Part shown: positions 20,023-29,020 of the stretch, piece after piece | Numbering within the stretch: the stretch's first letter is position 1 | How the letters are laid out: every line of letters starts with the position of its first letter | The notes under the pieces: model-generated | The model's database searches: none | What the model saw: the letters and a program-made list of their open reading frames with translations, nothing else | Told to the model about the DNA's origin: nothing | Program-made: the position numbers and the translations under genes | Source: Dokdonella_A sp049583635 | Lineage (GTDB): Bacteria; Pseudomonadota; Gammaproteobacteria; Xanthomonadales; Rhodanobacteraceae | Length of the DNA: 64,000 bases | Reading direction: 5' to 3' | Assembly (NCBI GenBank): GCA_049583635.1 | Contig: JBAUWF010000016.1 | Span: 1-64,000, forward strand

Positions 20023-20922
20023 TTAGGCGGCCCTGGCGGCGTCCACGTGATGCAACTGGCCGAAATACACGTCTTCCAGATCCGGCGGTACGGCGTCGAA
20101 ACCTTCCTCGGGTTTGGCGTCGGCGAGCACATGGATCACCGTGTGGCCGGCCACCAGACGCGTCGACAGCACGGTCATGCGAGCGCGGTAGTCTGCCAGC
20201 GCTGCCTTGTCGATCTCGCGCCGCCAAACCCGGCCCTCCAGCAAACGGATTGTCTCGCGCGGTTCGCCGGTCAGACCTACCTGGCCATCGGCGATGATCG
20301 CCATGCGCGAGCACAGCTCGGTCACGTCCTCGACGATATGGGTCGAGAGAATAACCACCACGCGCTCGCCGATTTCGGCCAGCAGATTGAGAAAACGCTG
20401 GCGCTCTTCCGGATCGAGGCCAGCGGTCGGTTCGTCCACGATCACGAGTTTGGGATCGCCGATCAGCGCCTGGGCGATGCCGAAGCGCTGACGCATGCCG
20501 CCGGAGAACGTGCCAAGTTTGCGCTTGCGCACATCGTGCAGGTTGACCTGACGCAGCAGTGCATCGACCAGCTCGCGGCGCTCGCCACGGGCGGTTACGC
20601 CCTTCAACACCGCGAAGTGATCGAGCATCGCTTCGGCGGTCACTTTTGGATAGACGCCGAACTCCTGCGGCAGGTAGCCGAGCACCCGACGCGCGGCGGG
20701 CTTGTCGGCCAGCACATCGAGGCGATCCGAGCCCGGATCGCCGAGCGTGATCGTGCCGCTATCAGGTTCCTGCAGCGTCGCGATGGTGCGCATCAGCGTG
20801 GACTTGCCGGCGCCGTTCGGGCCGAGCAAGCCGAACATGCCGTTGGGGATATCGAGCGTGACATCACGCAGCGCGCGTACGCCATTGGCGTAGGTCTTGG
20901 ACAGATTGCGGATAGACAACAT
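20023..20922 (-). CDS. ABC transporter ATP-binding protein
   Basis: 299 residues from the ATG at 20922, which is preceded by AGGAG eight bases upstream; the frame is open further, but earlier sequence does not resemble the family. Walker A is GPNGAGKST at 34-42, the signature motif is in TFSGGMRQRFGIAQAL, Walker B is KLVIVDEPTAGLDP, and the switch His is in STHIVEDV. It powers the adjacent ABC-2 permease/M1 fusion. The C-terminal 70 residues are the variable accessory region of multidrug/lipid-type exporters (CcmA-like). Substrate is unknown. Confidence 0.93.
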   Translation of the reverse strand: MLSIRNLSKTYANGVRALRDVTLDIPNGMFGLLGPNGAGKSTLMRTIATLQEPDSGTITLGDPGSDRLDVLADKPAARRVLGYLPQEFGVYPKVTAEAMLDHFAVLKGVTARGERRELVDALLRQVNLHDVRKRKLGTFSGGMRQRFGIAQALIGDPKLVIVDEPTAGLDPEERQRFLNLLAEIGERVVVILSTHIVEDVTELCSRMAIIADGQVGLTGEPRETIRLLEGRVWRREIDKAALADYRARMTVLSTRLVAGHTVIHVLADAKPEEGFDAVPPDLEDVYFGQLHHVDAARAA

Positions 20923-21158
20923 GCTCGACTCCTCACGAGTGCCCGTGGCGCGGTGCGCGGGGTGAGCCGCGAGTCTAGCCACTTCAATGAATCCAAGCCC
21001 ATCCCACAAGTCACCGCAACTGCGGATGCGCTGACCTGACCGATTGGCTTCGGGTCACGGCGCTGCAGTTGTGATCGGCACGGTGACGTTGGACCAAAGA
21101 GAAACCGCGCCATAGCGGCGGTTTGAAGGATGTTGCGTGATACTGCGGGATGGTGATT

Positions 21159-21234
21159 TGGTGGAGCGGAGGAGGATCGAACTCCCGACCTCTGCATTGC
21201 GAACGCAGCGCTCTCCCAGCTGAGCTACCGCCCC
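21159..21234 (-). tRNA. tRNA-Ala (anticodon CGC)
   Basis: The reverse complement forms a 76-nt cloverleaf beginning GGGGCGGTAGCTC and ending with encoded CCA. Anticodon stem CTGCG/TGCAG closes loop TTCGCAA, giving anticodon CGC for the alanine codon GCG. T loop is TTCGATC. Confidence 0.95.
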
Positions 21235-21360
21235 ACGTGATCGACACCGCGCATTGCGCGGGGCGCGCATGATATCGCGGGCGTTGACATGGGCCAAGCC
21301 CGACGACCACGCGATGTTATCAGGGGCCGCGCCGGGGACGTGGGTCAGCGGCCGCAAGGT

Positions 21361-22470
21361 TCATGCATCGCTTCCATGCGGCATGAAATCCGCAAGTCGT
21401 GTCATCAGGCCTTCGTGCAGCACCTCGCGCCGCCAGCCCTCCAGGGCTGCCGGCCAGCAGCCGGTCACCAGCAGCGTTTCAATGTGCCGGCGCGCGCAGA
21501 GCAGGCCCGGCGGCAGATCCAGTTCCATCGCGTGCGCATCGACGATTTCACGGAGCGCTGCCAGCACCTTCTTGTCCGAAGCGCCAGGCGAACGCGGGAT
21601 CGGCATGAATTCGAGCTCGTCCGGTGCGAGCGGGGCATGCAGCCGATCGAGCAATTCGGCTCGTTGCTGACCACGCATTGCCCGCAGACCCTTTACGCAC
21701 TCGAACAGGGCATTGGCGTCGGCCGGCGGATTGGCGGTGAGCGCAAGTGCGCGCGCGTCGTCGAGCACCCACGGTCTCGGGCGATTGAGCGTGCGGGCGG
21801 TAGCCTCGCGCCAACGCAACAAGCGGCGCAGCAGTGCCTGGCGGTCGCGCGGCCAGTTTGCTGCGCTGCTGAACGCGACTTGCGGTTCGGGGTCCGGCGC
21901 GCGTTGGGCGGCGCGCCGGACCATGCGCGCACAATCCTCGGCCAGCCAGTCGCTGTAGCCACGTTGCGCGAGCAGCGCGCACAGCCGGTCATGAAGATCG
22001 GGCAGATAAATGACGTCCTGCGCGGCGTACTCGATCTGGTTCGGCGTCAGCGGTCGGCGCAGCCAATTCGAGCGGGTTTCGCCCTTGGCCAGTTCGATAC
22101 CGGCCAATTGCTGCACGAGTTTCTGATAGCCAAGACCCGGGCCAAGGCCCGCGAACGCGGCCGCGATTTGCGTGTCGAACAGACGTGCGGGCCCATCCGG
22201 GAGAATCGCGGCAAGCGCTTCAAGGTCCTCGCCGGCACTGTGCATGACGCAACAATGTGCGGAATCGGCGAGCAGGCGCCCGAGCGGAGCCAGATCGATA
22301 TCGGTCAGCGGGTCGATCAGCCCAACGCGCCCGTCGATGGCCAGTTGCAGCAACGCAAGTTGCGGCAGCAACGTATCGGTTCGCATGAACTCGGTGTCGA
22401 GATGCAGCGATGCCGGCGGGTTTTCGAGCAGACGTTGCAGCGGCTCGTTGCGGTCAATCCATTCGGTCAA
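21361..22470 (-). CDS. rnd: Ribonuclease D
   Basis: 369 residues. A 3'-to-5' exoribonuclease of the DEDD family that trims tRNA 3' ends; fittingly, its 3' end lies 126 bases from a tRNA gene on the same strand. Catalytic residues appear as Asp-x-Glu in HLDTEFMRT near residue 25, Asp in HSAGEDLEAL, and the YAAQDVIYLPDLHD block with the catalytic Tyr/Asp near 170. The C-terminal HRDC domain follows (LCALLAQRG onward, about 200-360). The start is TTG at 22470 with a good AAGGAG site six bases upstream; no ATG fits. Confidence 0.95.
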   Translation of the reverse strand: MTEWIDRNEPLQRLLENPPASLHLDTEFMRTDTLLPQLALLQLAIDGRVGLIDPLTDIDLAPLGRLLADSAHCCVMHSAGEDLEALAAILPDGPARLFDTQIAAAFAGLGPGLGYQKLVQQLAGIELAKGETRSNWLRRPLTPNQIEYAAQDVIYLPDLHDRLCALLAQRGYSDWLAEDCARMVRRAAQRAPDPEPQVAFSSAANWPRDRQALLRRLLRWREATARTLNRPRPWVLDDARALALTANPPADANALFECVKGLRAMRGQQRAELLDRLHAPLAPDELEFMPIPRSPGASDKKVLAALREIVDAHAMELDLPPGLLCARRHIETLLVTGCWPAALEGWRREVLHEGLMTRLADFMPHGSDA

Positions 22471-22587
22471 GACGACTCCTTTGTGAGGGTTGAATAAATG
22501 ATGTGGAACAAGAAGGTTGCGGCTTGCCGAATGCTAACCTAAGGTGCGATTGCACCGCTGTCATCGTTCGATCCTGCCTGATTCGCC

Positions 22588-24507
22588 ATGCCCGGCACCG
22601 AAAATGTTCGCAGCAAGAATGCAGTCGGCGGAACCGTCGGCATCATGCTGCTCGCCTTCGCACTGGCCTATCGATTTTTCCCGGGAGCATTGCATATCGA
22701 GGCGCCGCCGCGACCACAGATTGCGCAATCGGTCGCGGATCAGACCTCTCCGGCGCCTTGGGCTGCGGTGCGCAGCGGTGAGCCGGCAAGCGTGCCCGTC
22801 ACGCCCGGGCATGAGACCGGAACTTCGCTCGCCGACGCAATCGCCATGGGGCCGCCGTTGCCCACATCCAAGGCGACTGCGGCGTTGCTCAAGAAAGCCG
22901 AACTCGCCGAGCAGCAGGGAAACATAGTCGAACCGGACCGCAGCAACGCCATCGCGCTGTACAACGAGGCACTCAAGGCGGACGCGAACAACGCCGTTGC
23001 GCTGGCCGGACTCAAGCGAATCGGCGGTGCCGTGCGCGATTGGGCCATCGCCGCGCTCGAGCGTGGCGACGAGGCCGAGGCGAAGCGATACGCCGACTTG
23101 TTCGCCACGCTGCCGCATTCAGAGGACGAACTGGCGTCGTTGCAGGCCCGACTGAAAACGCAGCAACAGGTATTGCCATTGCTGGCGCAGGCGGCCGAAT
23201 TGCTGCATGCGGGCCATGCCATTCCGCCCAGCGATCCCAACGCGCTGACGATTTACCGCAAGGTGCTGTCGCTCGACCCCGGCAATCGACTGGCCGACGC
23301 CGGGCTGGGCGAAATCGAGCGCGGTTATCTCGATCGCGCGCTCGCGGCGGCGGCGCAGGATGATTTCGCGGGCGCCGACGCGATACTGGCCGATGCATCA
23401 AAGATACATCCGGGATCGCGCGCGTTGCTCGACACGCGCGCACGCGTGGAAGGCATACGCCGCCAACGTGCCGAATCGGTGTTGTCGCAGGCGCGCTCGG
23501 CGCTCGATTCCGGCAACGCCGACATGGCCGAGCAGCTCGGTCGTCGTGCACAGGCGATCAGTCCGGATCTGGAGGGTCTCGATGCGTTCAACCAGCGCCT
23601 GCACAATGCGCGCGTCTATGCGAGCCTGAGTCCGGGTCAGGTCATTCGCGATCGCCTGCTGGATCTGAGCGGGGCCGCGCCGCCGCTGGTAGTGATTCCG
23701 ACCGGCAGTTTCATGATGGGTGCGCCGTCGGACCAGGCGGGTCACGCCGACAACGAAGAACCGCAACGCGAGGTGCGCATAACCAACGGGTTCGCGCTCG
23801 GGCAGACTGAGGTGACCGTCGGCGAATTTCGCGATTTCGTGAGCGCGAGCGGCTATCGAACCGATGCCGAAAAAATCGGCAGCAGCAGCGTCTACGACGA
23901 AAAGACCGGTCGCATGATCAATCGCCGGGGCATAACGTGGCGCGATGACTATCATGGCAATGCCGCTGCGGCCAAATTGCCGGTGATCAATGTGTCCTGG
24001 AACGACGCCCAAGCTTATCTGGCTTGGTTGTCCCGCCATACCGGCAAGCCCTACCGGTTGCCGAGCGAGGCGGAATTTGAATACGCACTTCGCGCGCGCT
24101 CGGCGACTCGATATCCGTGGGGAACAGGTACTCCGGATCACCCGTTGGACAACATTACCGGTGAAGGCGACCGCTCCGAGTCGAAACGCAGCTGGTCGCG
24201 CGCGTTTCCGGGTTACAGCGATGGCTACTGGGGGCCGGCGCCGGTCGAGTCGTTCCCGAACAACGCGTTCGGCCTGTACGACATGAATGGAAATGTCTCC
24301 GAATGGGTGGAGGATTGCTGGCACGACAATTACGTGCGAGCACCACACAACAGTGCGGCATGGGTCAATCCCGGCTGCGGCATCCACGTGATCCGTGGTG
24401 GTTCGTGGGGTAGCGATCCCGATCAGGTGCGCTCGGCCTTTCGTCTTGCGGCAGCCAGCAACGCGCGCAGTGCACGGGTCGGATTCAGGGTCGCGCGCGA
24501 TTTGTGA
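22588..24507 (+). CDS. Formylglycine-generating-enzyme-like (SUMF1) protein with N-terminal membrane anchor and TPR-like region
   Basis: 639 residues. A short cytosolic N terminus leads to one membrane span (about 12-30). Residues about 85-330 are helical and repeat-like (SNAIALYNEALKADANNAVALAGL, SLDPGNRLADAGLGEI), resembling tetratricopeptide repeats. Residues about 360-638 form an FGE-sulfatase domain: VVIPTGSFMMGAPSDQ, GQTEVTVGEFRDFV, LPVINVSWNDAQAYL, YRLPSEAEFEYALR, NGNVSEWVEDC, VIRGGSWGS and SARVGFRVAR. The domain usually acts outside the membrane. The cysteine pair needed for true formylglycine synthesis was not confirmed, so a binding or regulatory role is as likely as catalysis. No sulfatase gene is nearby. 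Confidence 0.87.
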   Translation: MPGTENVRSKNAVGGTVGIMLLAFALAYRFFPGALHIEAPPRPQIAQSVADQTSPAPWAAVRSGEPASVPVTPGHETGTSLADAIAMGPPLPTSKATAALLKKAELAEQQGNIVEPDRSNAIALYNEALKADANNAVALAGLKRIGGAVRDWAIAALERGDEAEAKRYADLFATLPHSEDELASLQARLKTQQQVLPLLAQAAELLHAGHAIPPSDPNALTIYRKVLSLDPGNRLADAGLGEIERGYLDRALAAAAQDDFAGADAILADASKIHPGSRALLDTRARVEGIRRQRAESVLSQARSALDSGNADMAEQLGRRAQAISPDLEGLDAFNQRLHNARVYASLSPGQVIRDRLLDLSGAAPPLVVIPTGSFMMGAPSDQAGHADNEEPQREVRITNGFALGQTEVTVGEFRDFVSASGYRTDAEKIGSSSVYDEKTGRMINRRGITWRDDYHGNAAAAKLPVINVSWNDAQAYLAWLSRHTGKPYRLPSEAEFEYALRARSATRYPWGTGTPDHPLDNITGEGDRSESKRSWSRAFPGYSDGYWGPAPVESFPNNAFGLYDMNGNVSEWVEDCWHDNYVRAPHNSAAWVNPGCGIHVIRGGSWGSDPDQVRSAFRLAAASNARSARVGFRVARDL

Positions 24508-24598
24508 ATTCCAGCGCGAGAGAGAAACGCCGTCGTCGCGACGGTTTCTGCGTCCGGCGCAGTATGCTGTCACTCGAAAGACTTCACGGGAGAGAGCG

Positions 24599-25501
24599 AT
24601 GGGGCTGTTTGGCAATTCGACCGCCGCAGGCGGCACACGACGCGGCTTGAAGCTATGGCCGATCCTCGCCTTCGTCGTGTATTTCGGTTACTACTACATC
24701 AGCCATCAGGGCGTGACCGCCTATACCGGGCGCAAGCAGTTGATCGACACGACACCGGCCCAGGAGGCCGCGCTCGGCTTGCAGTCGTACCGCGAAATCC
24801 TGTCGCAATCGCAGGTGGTTTCAAGCGGGCCGGTGCCGAAGGAGATTCGCGGGATCGCCACCCGCCTGATCGCCGTGGCGCCGAAGGTTGAGAAATACTT
24901 CGCGAGCACCCAGGGCACCCCGGACGATACGGACTGGAGTTCATACCATTGGGATGTGAGCGTGATCCAGTCAGATCAGGTCAATGCGTTCTGTCTGCCC
25001 GGTGGCAAGATCGCCGTCTATACCGGCATCATCCCGGTCGCGAAGACAGCAGACGGCCTCGCCGTGGTGATGGGCCACGAGATGGCACACGCGCTGCTGC
25101 GTCATGGTGGCGAACGCATGGCGCAGCAGAAACTGGTGCAGCTCGGCACGCTGGCCGCTGGCATGTCGATGAGCGACATGGATCCGCAGCAGCAGAACAT
25201 GATGATGGCCGCGCTTGGCGCAGGCGCACAGTATGGGGTTCTGCTGCCGTTTTCACGCCGTGATGAATCGGAAGCCGATCATGTCGGGCTCATGCTTGCC
25301 GCGGCGGCCTGCTTCGATCCGACCGAGGCGCCGAAACTGTGGCAGCGCATGTCCGCGACTGGCGGCCGGAAACCGGCCGAGTTCATGTCGACGCATCCGG
25401 CCGACGCGACACGCATAAGGCAGCTGCAAAGCTGGATGCCGGAAGCCACTGAAGTTCGGCAACACTTCTGTGCCGGGCAAGGCAGCGGCGGAACCGGATA
25501 A
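24599..25501 (+). CDS. M48 family zinc metallopeptidase
   Basis: 300 residues from the ATG at 24599, which follows a purine-rich GGGAGAGAG ribosome binding site. One membrane span at about 20-40 anchors it. The zinc motif HEMAHALLRHGGER starts at residue 160 and the third ligand Glu lies in RRDESEADHVGLML, the standard HExxH...E arrangement of M48B/M48C peptidases (YcaL/LoiP/BepA-like). It probably degrades misfolded envelope proteins. The C-terminal STHPADATRIRQL stretch is typical of this group. It lies 91 bases after the FGE-like gene, possibly in the same transcript. Confidence 0.92.
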   Translation: MGLFGNSTAAGGTRRGLKLWPILAFVVYFGYYYISHQGVTAYTGRKQLIDTTPAQEAALGLQSYREILSQSQVVSSGPVPKEIRGIATRLIAVAPKVEKYFASTQGTPDDTDWSSYHWDVSVIQSDQVNAFCLPGGKIAVYTGIIPVAKTADGLAVVMGHEMAHALLRHGGERMAQQKLVQLGTLAAGMSMSDMDPQQQNMMMAALGAGAQYGVLLPFSRRDESEADHVGLMLAAAACFDPTEAPKLWQRMSATGGRKPAEFMSTHPADATRIRQLQSWMPEATEVRQHFCAGQGSGGTG

Positions 25502-25557
25502 AGACTGCCGCGGTTGTCTCATCGCGCGGCGGTCCGTATCATCCGCGCCCTCGCCGC

Positions 25558-25648
<91 letters not shown>

Positions 25649-25690
25649 CGCAGTCTGGACGTGTTAGTGCGGATTTCCGTGAAAGCCAGG

Positions 25691-25720
25691 AAGCGCGCCC
25701 CGTAGCGCGCTTTTTCGTTT
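25691..25720 (+). terminator. Rho-independent terminator after tRNA-Ser
   Basis: Perfect 8-bp stem AAGCGCGC / GCGCGCTT with a 6-base loop (CCCGTA), followed by a short T-rich run (TTTCGTTT). It lies 43 bases past the tRNA 3' end. Confidence 0.75.
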
Positions 25721-25874
25721 CTGGGGCTGACTGCGGTGGGCGTCATTCTTGCCCGATCCGTCGAGCTGGCGCTGCGTCTCTGCGGGCGTTTCGTGGGAGT
25801 CCGGAGTCGTTGGCTGCCGATCGGCTGGCGAACTGCGAGCTTTTCGGCTGCGTGCCGATCGCGCAGACTCAGGC

Positions 25875-25970
25875 AGGACTCAGTCCGAAGTGGCGGCGCT
25901 GCTCACCCGAGTCCACAGGTGGCGGATCGAGGAGTTGCCGGACTGTCATCCCGACCGGCTGGCGTCCTTC
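25875..25970 (+). pseudogene. Possible relic of an IS66-type transposase C terminus
   Basis: One frame reads QSEVAALLTRVHRWRIEELP followed by DCHPDRL. This resembles the last 30 or so residues of IS66 TnpC proteins (YL..VLTRIHDHP..RI.ELLPHRW), where a conserved Leu-Thr-Arg-x-His and Glu-Leu-Pro occur in the same spacing. Nothing else of the element is recognisable, and no start codon belongs to it. The rest of 25721-26107 holds no gene I can support. Weak, similarity-by-eye evidence only. Confidence 0.3.
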
Positions 25971-26107
25971 GACGATACGTTGCATGAGATCGGGGCCAGG
26001 AGAGAGCCTCGAAGTAGCCGCGCCACGCAACCGCTCGGAAACGTTTTCGGCTTTGGCAATCGCCTTGCCGTTGCGCGCCGACGTACTGCGGCGCGCACGC
26101 GTCGCGA

Positions 26108-28318
26108 TTAGTCGAAGCCGTCCGCGAAGATGTCGTCGGTCGGCGGCGTCGGTGGCGTCGACTGCGGTCCGGTCAATGGTAACGTGCGCAGCCGCGTCCC
26201 GGTCAACGCCGCGTACGCGTTCGCGATCGCCGGCGCGATCGGCGGCACGCCGGGCTCGCCGACGCCGCCGATCGGCGGTCCGCCCTGGATCACCTGCACG
26301 GTGACGACGGGCATGTCACGCATGCGCAGCATCTTGTAATGATTGTAATTGCGCGGCGATACCGCGCCGGCCGCGAAATTCATCTGACCCCAGAGCGCCG
26401 CCGACATGCCCTGCGCGATAGCGCCTTGCATCTGCGCCTCGACCGTGTCCGGATTGATGACGCGGCCGCAGTCGATCACGCAAGCGACGCTGTGCACCTT
26501 GATCTGCAGCGGCGTCGCGCCGGAGATCTCGACGACCTGCGCGACGATGCTGCCAAAGGCGGCGTGGAATGCGATACCACGCGCGTGGCCGCTCGGCAGC
26601 GCGGTGCCCCAGCCGCCGAGTGCCGCCGCCGCGTTCAGCACCGCGAGCGAGCGCGCGTCGTTGGCCAGCAGCTGGCGACGAAAGTCGACCGGATCGGCGC
26701 CGGCCAGCAGCGCGAGCTCGTCGAGCGCGCTCTCCACCATGAATGCGTTGATCGAATTCCCGACCGACCGCCAGAAACCGACCGGCACGCCGGCCGTGTG
26801 ACGCGTGTACTCGACTTGCCGCGTGCCGAACGCGTAGGCCTGCTCGATCGCGCCGTCGACCGCCTGTGAGTCGACGTCGTTCGGACCGATCCAGCCGCGC
26901 TGGAACAGGATCGACGGCGAGACGTTGCGATACCACCAGGCGACGACGTTGCCGGCGGCGTCCAGACCCGCGCGCACGCGCACCAGAGCCATCGGTCGGT
27001 ACTGATCGTTGGTGAAATCCTGCTCGCGCGGCCAGGTCAGCTTGACCGGCTGTCCGATCGCCATCGACACGCGCACCGCCTGCGACACGTAATCGAGCTC
27101 GAACTTGCGGCCGAGACCGCCGCCCATGAACGTGCAATGCACACTGATCTGTTCGAGCGGGAGCCCGGTCAACGCCGCGGCCGTGGCCTGCACGAATCCC
27201 GGAGCCTGCGTCGGCACCCAGATCTCGCAACCGGCCATGGTCACCGATGCGGTGCAGTTCATCGATTCCAGCGTCGCGTGCGCGAGGTACGGCACGTCGT
27301 AGTAGAGATCGACCTGCTGCGCCGCGTCGGCGAGCGCCGCGGCGACGTTGCCGTCGGTCTCTGCGACTGCGGTCGTCGACGAGAAGATCAGTTCACGCGC
27401 CTGCGCCGCGATCACCGCGTTGTCGAGGTCGGCCGACGACGCCGGAATCGACCAGTTGACGTTGAGCTCCTGCGCAATCTGCATGGCCGCGTACGTGTCG
27501 CTCGCGACGACCGCGACCGCGTTATCGAGCGCGACTACGGCAATTGCGCCCGGCGGCGTCGACGGAGGGCTGGCGACGGTTCCGCCGAGCGTCGGGCAGT
27601 GCTTGATCACCGCATACGCCATGCCCGGAATGGTCACGTCGATCCCGAAGATCGCGGTGCCGTCGCATTTCGACGGAATGTCGGGGCGCGGCACCGGCGT
27701 GCCTATCAGGCGCAGATCGGAGTCCGGCGTCAACGCCGGATTGGTGGGCGGCGTGCGGAGCGCGGCGCCCGCGGCGAGCTCGCCATATGTGAGCACTGCA
27801 TTATTCTGCGTGTTGACGACGGTGCCGTTGCCGATCGCGAGGCAGACGTTGGGGTCTACGCCCCAGACGCTCGCGGCCTCCGCGATCAGCATGTCGCGCG
27901 CCGCGGCACCGGCCGTGCGCAGCGCGTCGTAGAAGCCGCGCACGCTCATGCTGCCGCCGGTCAGCTGCGCGCCGCTGCCGGGATTGACGAACGCCGGATC
28001 GGGCGGTGCGACCACGCCGGTGACCTGGGTCCAGTCGACCATCAGATCCTCGGCGACGATCTGCGGCAGGGCCGAGATCACGCCCTGGCCCATCTCCTGG
28101 CTGCCGACGTAGATCGTGATGCTGTTGTCGCTGCCGATCAGGATCCACGAATTGACGACCGCGTCCGCTGGTTGCGGTGCCACCCCGGCGGCGCGTGCGA
28201 GGCGACCTACCAGCGGGAGCGAGAAGCCGATCATCATGCCGCCTGCGGCGGCGCTGGACACGAGAAAACGCCGCCGCGAGACTCCGCTCGAGACGAGCTC
28301 GCGCTCGGGCCGGGTCAT
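26108..28318 (-). CDS. Tat-exported molybdopterin-binding hydroxylase subunit (IorB-like, xanthine oxidase family)
   Basis: 736 residues from ATG 28318, which overlaps the stop of the 2Fe-2S subunit (ATGA). N terminus SRRRFLVSSAAAGG is a twin-arginine signal, as in isoquinoline 1-oxidoreductase beta subunits. Molybdopterin cytosine-dinucleotide-binding features include GSQEMGQGVISALPQI near the start, TFMGGGLGRKFELDYV and PVGFWRSVGNSINAFMVES, and the C-terminal GGVGEPGVPPIAPAIANA containing the catalytic-type Glu. It should hydroxylate an N-heterocycle or oxidise an aldehyde in the periplasm, passing electrons through the FeS subunit to c-type heme. The extreme C terminus is Pro/Thr-rich and ends DDIFADGFD, an extension absent from ordinary IorB proteins. 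Codon choice (many GCG, TCG, GAC) differs somewhat from the flanking core genes. Confidence 0.9.
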   Translation of the reverse strand: MTRPERELVSSGVSRRRFLVSSAAAGGMMIGFSLPLVGRLARAAGVAPQPADAVVNSWILIGSDNSITIYVGSQEMGQGVISALPQIVAEDLMVDWTQVTGVVAPPDPAFVNPGSGAQLTGGSMSVRGFYDALRTAGAAARDMLIAEAASVWGVDPNVCLAIGNGTVVNTQNNAVLTYGELAAGAALRTPPTNPALTPDSDLRLIGTPVPRPDIPSKCDGTAIFGIDVTIPGMAYAVIKHCPTLGGTVASPPSTPPGAIAVVALDNAVAVVASDTYAAMQIAQELNVNWSIPASSADLDNAVIAAQARELIFSSTTAVAETDGNVAAALADAAQQVDLYYDVPYLAHATLESMNCTASVTMAGCEIWVPTQAPGFVQATAAALTGLPLEQISVHCTFMGGGLGRKFELDYVSQAVRVSMAIGQPVKLTWPREQDFTNDQYRPMALVRVRAGLDAAGNVVAWWYRNVSPSILFQRGWIGPNDVDSQAVDGAIEQAYAFGTRQVEYTRHTAGVPVGFWRSVGNSINAFMVESALDELALLAGADPVDFRRQLLANDARSLAVLNAAAALGGWGTALPSGHARGIAFHAAFGSIVAQVVEISGATPLQIKVHSVACVIDCGRVINPDTVEAQMQGAIAQGMSAALWGQMNFAAGAVSPRNYNHYKMLRMRDMPVVTVQVIQGGPPIGGVGEPGVPPIAPAIANAYAALTGTRLRTLPLTGPQSTPPTPPTDDIFADGFD

Positions 28319-28773
28319 GGCGCGTTCCTCAACGCATCGGCGGCAGTATGGATGGCGGCCCGAATGCGCTGGTACGTGCCGCAGGCGCAGATGTTGTCCA
28401 TCGACTCGTCGATGTCGGCGTCGCTCGGACTGCTGTTCTGGCGCAACAGCGCGGCGGCGGCCATCAGCATGCCCGACTGGCAGTAGCCGCATTGCGGCAC
28501 TTGGTGCGCGATCCAGGCCTGCTGGAGTGGCGGCATGATCGCAGCCAGCCCTTCGACGGTCGTGATCTGGCGGCCCTGGGCTTCTCCGACGTCCATGTCG
28601 CACGAGCGCTCGTACTCGTTGTCGACGAGCACCGTGCACGCGCCGCAGACCTCGATGCCGCACCCGTATTTCGTACCGGTCAGCCCGAGGTGGTCGCGGA
28701 GGACCCAGAGCAGCGGGGTGGAAAAATCAACGTCGACCTGATGGTCGACGCCGTTGACGGTCAGTGTGATCAT
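28315..28773 (-). CDS. 2Fe-2S subunit of molybdenum hydroxylase (IorA-like)
   Basis: 152 residues from ATG 28773; the frame is open upstream, but ITLTVNGVDHQVDVD is the normal start of the family. The plant-type ferredoxin cluster ligands are in GTKYGCGIEVCGACTVLVDN, and the second, helical 2Fe-2S domain carries QCGYCQSGM and ICACGTYQRIRAAI. It hands electrons from the molybdenum site of the IorB-like partner to an external acceptor. Like other IorA proteins it has no signal sequence and would be co-exported with IorB by the Tat system. The gene is divergent from the nine-heme cytochrome gene across a 247-bp intergenic region. Confidence 0.94.
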   Translation of the reverse strand: MITLTVNGVDHQVDVDFSTPLLWVLRDHLGLTGTKYGCGIEVCGACTVLVDNEYERSCDMDVGEAQGRQITTVEGLAAIMPPLQQAWIAHQVPQCGYCQSGMLMAAAALLRQNSSPSDADIDESMDNICACGTYQRIRAAIHTAADALRNAP

Positions 28774-29020
28774 GGCTCCTCCGCTCGAAAGTACCAACGA
28801 ACCCCTGCGCGAGCATACTTGTTTTTTTGGCGCCGATGCCGTGAAGGTGGTCACGTTGCGCACGCGTGTGCGCGACTCGTCCGCGAATGATGCTCAAGGC
28901 GTGATTCGACTCGCAGGGGTATTCATAAAGTCGGATTCGGCTACGCGATCCAGATCACATCCGGCTGCTTCTATACGCTGCTAAGATGCGGCGACACGTC
29001 CGTCGACGGGAGGAACCCAC

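Noticed and set aside
19228..21039. 603-residue open frame on the plus strand
   Set aside because: It lies antisense to the ABC permease/M1 and ATPase genes, is Gln/His/Arg-rich and shows no family motif; the sense genes have clear domains.
24523..24549. Hairpin between the FGE-like and M48 genes as a terminator
   Set aside because: The stem has a two-base bulge and a three-base loop with no T-run after it; it may be a stable RNA hairpin but is not a typical rho-independent terminator.
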